From: Chryseobacterium sp. OSA05B
Lineage (GTDB): Bacteria; Bacteroidota; Bacteroidia; Flavobacteriales; Weeksellaceae
DNA: 64,000 nt
Assembly: GCF_019970065.1 (NCBI RefSeq)
Contig: NZ_JAHXYH010000002.1
Coordinates: 124,001 to 188,000 of the forward strand
Direction: 5' to 3'
Shown here piece after piece: positions 59,961 through 64,000 of the stretch (position 1 is the stretch's first letter; each line of letters opens with the position of its first letter). Below the pieces are notes generated by a model that was given only the letters and a program-made list of their open reading frames with translations, had not been told where the DNA came from and made no database searches. Made by a program: the position numbers and the translations under genes.

Positions 59961-62221
59961 TAATTAACCACACCTATTTTTGCGGTAGCTTTATCCGATC
60001 CGTCTTCATTGGTCATCAGCACGAAATAAATACCTGACGCTACACGGGTACCTTTCTGGTTGGTAAGGTCCCATTCATAATAACCTCCCCTTGCTACTGC
60101 AGAGTGTATGACATTTCCAGCTGAATCAGCAATTCTGATGTTTGTTTTTTCTGCAAGACCTTTTATGGTCACCTTTCCTTTAAAGTTGGAATAGACTACC
60201 GGGTTAGGATAAACCACGACATTTCCAAAGTTGGAAGTCACATCAGCGACATCTCCCTGATAAGCTACGATACCGTTAAATGTTGCAAAATATACTTTTC
60301 CTGTTTTCTTATCCACCTTGATGTCGGTAACGGAATTGGTGGGAAGCGGGGAATTTTCTTTTGTAAAATGTTTGATGGTCTTCTGGCCGTCTGAGGAAAG
60401 ATAATATACACCTCCTCCGTCTACAGAAACCCATTTGTAATCTCCGGCATCCACCTCTACCTGAAGGATCTGGGAGTCTCTGAAAAGCTCCTCTCCAAGT
60501 CCGCTCTGTTCGATGATGATAGGTTCCACCTGTGGATCCGGGGTTTTTATTTCTGCCACAGCATTAGACATTATTCTTAAGCCGCTGTCTGTGCCTATCC
60601 AGGCATCTCCTGATTTGCTAAAGGCTACAGATAATGTTCCTTTTGAGTTTCCTGCAAATCCGTTTGAATCTTTTAATATATACTCACTGTCATCAGAGAG
60701 GTTACCCGCGGTTTTATAGTCGTATACAATAAAGTTGTTCGTCCTTGGAATAGGAATCCACAACATATTTTCATAATATACCGGTTTTTGGACCGCTTCA
60801 CTTGACAATCCGAATTTTTTGATGATAAAATCATCGGTTCCTCTGTCATAAATACCTATAGAAGGACTTCCGTAGTTGAATCCGAAAGAGATAAAAAGAT
60901 TGTTTTGAGGATCGCTGGTAAAACCTACGGGACGGTGTGAGTGATCACCCGGAGATCCTAGGTCATAGCGTTTTACAAAATCAAAGTCTTTAGTTCCGGC
61001 ATTGTATTTCATTTTATAGACTCCCTGGGCAGTACTTGTATAATTGGTGAAAAATACTTCACTATTGTCAGCCGGATTGAATACAGCATCCAGTACATTC
61101 GTTGGAGATGTTGTTGTTGAGAAAAAAGAAGGACGAAGCCACTCAGATCCGTTGAAATAATAAAACCCCGGTTTCTTGGGATTAATGGCCGGCTGATTAA
61201 ATCTGTTTAGCCTTGATCCTGAGGATACCAGTATTTGGTTGTTGTCATACAGATTGAGCTTATAGGCAGAGTTAGCATAAGGACCGGACGGTTTGAAGGT
61301 ATTGCTTCCTTCGTCTTTTATTCCGGAAAGTATCGTTCCTCCGTATATTTTTCCGTTTACTGTTATCGCGGTATTACAGTCTTCTCCAAGACTTACTGCA
61401 TTTAAAGATACTCCGTTTAAACCGAATGTGTAAATTCGGCTGTCCGTTACGACAATATTGTTTGCTGTTAAAACGATATCCTTAATATTTCCGAAAGCAG
61501 CAGGAAGTGGAGTACCTGTACCCCCATTGTAAATGAATGCGGATGTAGCGGAAGAAAATATCATTGAGGAAGGCTCGGCATCAATATGCTTAAATGAGCC
61601 TGGAATTTCCGTAGTCCATGTAGAGAATACAGGAAATGTAATATTCATCTCGTGGCTTTTCAGACCGCTGTTCGTTACAGAATATACCTTGTTTTCAAAA
61701 ATAGTTGCTTCATTACTGGCTTCATAAACACCACCGTTCATAAAGAAGGCAGAATCTCCGAATTCCAGTTTTTTCAGATTGAATACAGACAATCCGTAGC
61801 CTACCGAAACAACAGCCTGATCTCCCGTAATAGAAATGTGGTTGACACTTTTACTCCCGCTATAGCCGGTAGCGATAGGAATATCAACAACATATTTAAT
61901 CTCCTGCGGAGTAACGATGTCCAGAGAACCGTTCGCATAGCCTATAACTCCTACTTTAGTCTGTGGGTTATAGTCGAAGGCCGTGATACTGACATCATGA
62001 AGACCATTCGCTTTTGACAGCTTGGTCACTTCTCCTGTGGCAACAGTATAGTAGAACAGTCCATTTTCTGTGGCTGCAATTATTTTCCCATTGTCCTCCT
62101 TCATAGCTAGGACATTGTTATAGGAAAAAAGATCCGTCCATTTTTTTGATGAAATGACCTGTGCATCTGTGAATTGCAGGGATGCTAATATACCCAGAGA
62201 GATTAAAGAGAGTTTTTTCAT
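59960..62221 (-). CDS. PorZ-like beta-propeller protein with T9SS sorting domain
   Basis: The 753-residue protein has a signal peptide (LISLGILASLQFTDAQ), two beta-propeller-type regions rich in TG/AG repeats (about 30-600: for example FDYNPQTKVGVIGYANGSLDIV and VSVDGGGVYYLSSDG), and a C-terminal type A T9SS sorting domain (VVYPNPVVYSNFKGKVTIKG..GIYFVLMTNEDGSDKATAKIGV). PorZ is a component of the attachment complex of the type IX secretion system at the cell surface. It overlaps recO by 1 nt. Confidence 0.88.
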   Translation of the reverse strand: MKKLSLISLGILASLQFTDAQVISSKKWTDLFSYNNVLAMKEDNGKIIAATENGLFYYTVATGEVTKLSKANGLHDVSITAFDYNPQTKVGVIGYANGSLDIVTPQEIKYVVDIPIATGYSGSKSVNHISITGDQAVVSVGYGLSVFNLKKLEFGDSAFFMNGGVYEASNEATIFENKVYSVTNSGLKSHEMNITFPVFSTWTTEIPGSFKHIDAEPSSMIFSSATSAFIYNGGTGTPLPAAFGNIKDIVLTANNIVVTDSRIYTFGLNGVSLNAVSLGEDCNTAITVNGKIYGGTILSGIKDEGSNTFKPSGPYANSAYKLNLYDNNQILVSSGSRLNRFNQPAINPKKPGFYYFNGSEWLRPSFFSTTTSPTNVLDAVFNPADNSEVFFTNYTSTAQGVYKMKYNAGTKDFDFVKRYDLGSPGDHSHRPVGFTSDPQNNLFISFGFNYGSPSIGIYDRGTDDFIIKKFGLSSEAVQKPVYYENMLWIPIPRTNNFIVYDYKTAGNLSDDSEYILKDSNGFAGNSKGTLSVAFSKSGDAWIGTDSGLRIMSNAVAEIKTPDPQVEPIIIEQSGLGEELFRDSQILQVEVDAGDYKWVSVDGGGVYYLSSDGQKTIKHFTKENSPLPTNSVTDIKVDKKTGKVYFATFNGIVAYQGDVADVTSNFGNVVVYPNPVVYSNFKGKVTIKGLAEKTNIRIADSAGNVIHSAVARGGYYEWDLTNQKGTRVASGIYFVLMTNEDGSDKATAKIGVVN

Positions 62222-62222
62222 A

Positions 62223-63173
62223 TTATACGGTTATACTGCTGTCTATCGCCTGGTTGTTCCAGGAAATGTGCTTAACGTTTTTATTGTCATCAAAGTAAAA
62301 ATCTATTCTGCCCAGAAGAAGACCTGCCCATCCTACCTGATTCACCAGAACGTTTTTCCCTTGTCTGTTGGTAAAAGTTTGGGGTTCTGATAAAAAAGTA
62401 TGGGTGTGTCCGCCTAAGATAATATCAATATTTTCTGTTTTGGCAGCCAGAATTTTGTCGCTTATTTTATTAGGATCATCGTGATAATCGTAGCCGATAT
62501 GGGAAAGGCAGATCACAAGATCACATTTTTGTTCGTTTTTCAGGAAGTTGGAATAATGTTGTGCCACTTCTACAGGATCTGAGTATACGGTTTCACCATA
62601 TTGCTTTTTACCCACAAGGCCGTCCAGCTGGATGCCCACTCCGAAAATACCTACTTTTATTCCGTTCTTATTAAAAATCTTGTACGGTGAAGTTTTTCCG
62701 TCCAGAACTGTATTTTTAAAATCATAGTTTGAACAGATGAAAGGAAACTTCGCATTGGGAAGAACTTTTAAGAAACCGTCAAGGCTGTTGTCGAAATCAT
62801 GATTTCCCATCGTGGAAGCATCATATTTCATCATAGACATCAGCTTAAATTCCAGTTCACCACCGAAGAAATTGAAATAGGGAGTTCCCTGAAAAATATC
62901 TCCGGAATCCAGAAGAAGGACGTTGCTTTCCTGGCTTCTGATCTGCTGGATCAGGCTTGCTCTTCTGGCAAATCCTCCCTGGTTGGGATTTTTGGTATAG
63001 CTTGCATCAAAAGGCTCTATTCTGCTGTGTTGATCGTTGGTATGAAGAATGGTGAGTTTATTGGCAGATTTAAAAGGATTGAGTTTCAATTCTTCTGCCA
63101 TCATCATATTGGGAGCTAAAGCTGCTGCTAAAGATCCACCGCCTATTACTTTTAAAAAACTTTTTCTATCCAT
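62223..63173 (-). CDS. 5'-nucleotidase metallophosphatase domain protein
   Basis: The 316-residue protein has an N-terminal RKSFLKVIGGGSLAAALAP signal-like sequence and a calcineurin-type core of the UshA/5'-nucleotidase family: LTILHTNDQHSRIEPF, LLLDSGDIFQGTP, TMGNHDFDN, ILGGHTH. It hydrolyses nucleotides in the periplasm. The C-terminal domain of these enzymes is encoded by the adjacent gene, overlapping by 1 nt, so the enzyme is split over two genes. Confidence 0.9.
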   Translation of the reverse strand: MDRKSFLKVIGGGSLAAALAPNMMMAEELKLNPFKSANKLTILHTNDQHSRIEPFDASYTKNPNQGGFARRASLIQQIRSQESNVLLLDSGDIFQGTPYFNFFGGELEFKLMSMMKYDASTMGNHDFDNSLDGFLKVLPNAKFPFICSNYDFKNTVLDGKTSPYKIFNKNGIKVGIFGVGIQLDGLVGKKQYGETVYSDPVEVAQHYSNFLKNEQKCDLVICLSHIGYDYHDDPNKISDKILAAKTENIDIILGGHTHTFLSEPQTFTNRQGKNVLVNQVGWAGLLLGRIDFYFDDNKNVKHISWNNQAIDSSITV

Positions 63174-63940
63174 TATTTCTTGCCGATAAAATTTAAACGA
63201 ACATCTGTATTCGGAACCACTTCAGAAGTTTTTTTGAAATACTCAATAAAAAGATCCCTTAGTCTGATTCCTGTAGAAATTGATTCTCCTTTGGAAAAGA
63301 ATTTCATATTGTCACCGCCCAGTGCAAGATAATCGGAAGTAGCAATGTAATATTCCCCGGAAGGATCTACAGGTTTTCCATTGATTTTGGATTGGGTCAG
63401 CTGCCCGTTATTGGTTTCAATGTATAAATGGGAAACAGGATTATTCACCTGAGTTTTTGCATAATAGTCAAAAAGTCCCTGAAGGTCTGATCCTTTCATT
63501 TTTACAATGATCACTTCATTTTCGAAAGGCATTACTTCAAAAACGCTTTTCAGAAGAATATCTCCTTTTCCGATAGTGGTACGGATTCCCCCGATGTTGA
63601 TCAGGGCTGCATCTACATTTTTCTGCAGATTTTTTTTCGTCCACGCATCAGCGCCTTCGAAGGTATAATCGGCCAAAAGATTGCCCAGATTGCTGTTATC
63701 GCCCTGCTTGGTAAGGTCTACACTGGTGTGGGAGATCTTCTGATTCATCTCCTTGTCCAGCTTCAGCTTATAAGGCTCAATAACTTTTACAAACTCCTCA
63801 TCATTCTTTAGCTCATTATTAATAGAAATGTTTTTCTGGGGCTTTGCTTCCGCCAGCTGCAGCGTCGAAGCTGTCTTGCAGGCAGTAAGGGAAGCCAGAG
63901 CAATTCCTAGTAACAAGAATTTATTTTTCATATGTTGCAA
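63173..63940 (-). CDS. 5'-nucleotidase C-terminal domain protein
   Basis: The 255-residue protein has a lipoprotein-like start (LGIALASLTACKTA, lipobox LTAC) and the 5'-nucleotidase C-terminal domain (NLLADYTFEGADAWTKKN, INIGGIRTTIGKGDILLKSVFEVMPFENEVIIVKMKGSDLQGLFDYY, YYIATSDYLALGGDNM). It provides the substrate-specificity domain for the metallophosphatase just downstream (1-nt overlap). The lipid anchor would tether the pair to a membrane. Confidence 0.88.
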   Translation of the reverse strand: MQHMKNKFLLLGIALASLTACKTASTLQLAEAKPQKNISINNELKNDEEFVKVIEPYKLKLDKEMNQKISHTSVDLTKQGDNSNLGNLLADYTFEGADAWTKKNLQKNVDAALINIGGIRTTIGKGDILLKSVFEVMPFENEVIIVKMKGSDLQGLFDYYAKTQVNNPVSHLYIETNNGQLTQSKINGKPVDPSGEYYIATSDYLALGGDNMKFFSKGESISTGIRLRDLFIEYFKKTSEVVPNTDVRLNFIGKK

Positions 63941-64000
63941 ATTATTTTTTTTAAGGTCATATGTAATCGCCTGTACTTATATTACTTTTATAAATAACTT

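Overview
The window looks like a chromosomal segment of a low-GC Bacteroidota flavobacterium, most like Chryseobacterium or a close Weeksellaceae relative. The reasons are promoters of the TTG-N19/20-TAnnTTTG type, starts without Shine-Dalgarno sequences, a PorZ-like type IX secretion protein, and gene families typical of that group (DUF6493, SulP, Ter genes, MQO, MGH1-like glucosidase). The genus is inferred from memory of these families, not from a search.

Region 1 (1-2.1 kb): two overlapping genes of unknown function, one membrane protein and one TPR-like protein. Region 2 (2.2-25.6 kb) is the notable part, an RNA-repair and Ro60 island. It opens with two short promoter-ORF-hairpin units. 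An array of 13 recognisable but divergent tRNA genes plus one degenerate one follows (2972-5241), separated by inverted repeats. Then come genes for a YkuK-type RNase H-fold protein, a cREC (cyclic-phosphate-processing receiver-like) protein, a DinB-like protein, an Rnl2-type RNA ligase, an RNase Z-like metallo-beta-lactamase, a calcineurin-like phosphoesterase broken by one in-frame TAA, and two tandem DEDDh exonucleases. Two permuted tRNA-like RNA modules precede a slipin/SPFH protein. Next are two DUF6493 proteins and a SWIM zinc-finger protein, a small VOC protein, the Ro60/Rsr (TROVE-vWA) protein, two uncharacterised proteins, and a run of eight Y RNA-like genes (24216-25626).

Four promoters in this island carry the same palindrome (TRCGYA-N7-TGCGCA), always 11 bp upstream of a TTACTTTG/TAACTTTG -7 box. 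They drive the DinB-ligase genes, the permuted-tRNA RNAs and slipin, Ro60, and the Y RNA array. This points to one undescribed regulator or sigma factor that switches on RNA repair, spare tRNAs and Ro/Y RNA quality control together. The eight Y RNA-like genes share a terminal stem, a bulged U, the invariant TGYCGT, a second stem and a [C/A]TTCG/ATCG loop motif. The G-Y/R-C pairs of the terminal stem covary. Four of them carry a circularly permuted tRNA-like module.

Region 3 (25.6-31.2 kb): two transposase-like HTH genes, a SulP transporter, and an EF-G paralogue preceded by a leader-peptide attenuator. Region 4 (31.4-37.5 kb): a tellurium/stress (Ter) operon of HAD hydrolase, phosphoribosyltransferase, TerD, TelA, a coiled-coil protein, TerD and TerC. 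Region 5 (37.6-64 kb): ordinary chromosomal genes. These include TetR and Rrf2 regulators with visible operators, OYE reductase, M23 peptidase, GpsA, Xaa-Pro peptidase, Mqo, aminoglycoside 6-adenylyltransferase, GMC oxidoreductase, a GH63-like glucosidase, RecO, PorZ-like protein and a split 5'-nucleotidase.
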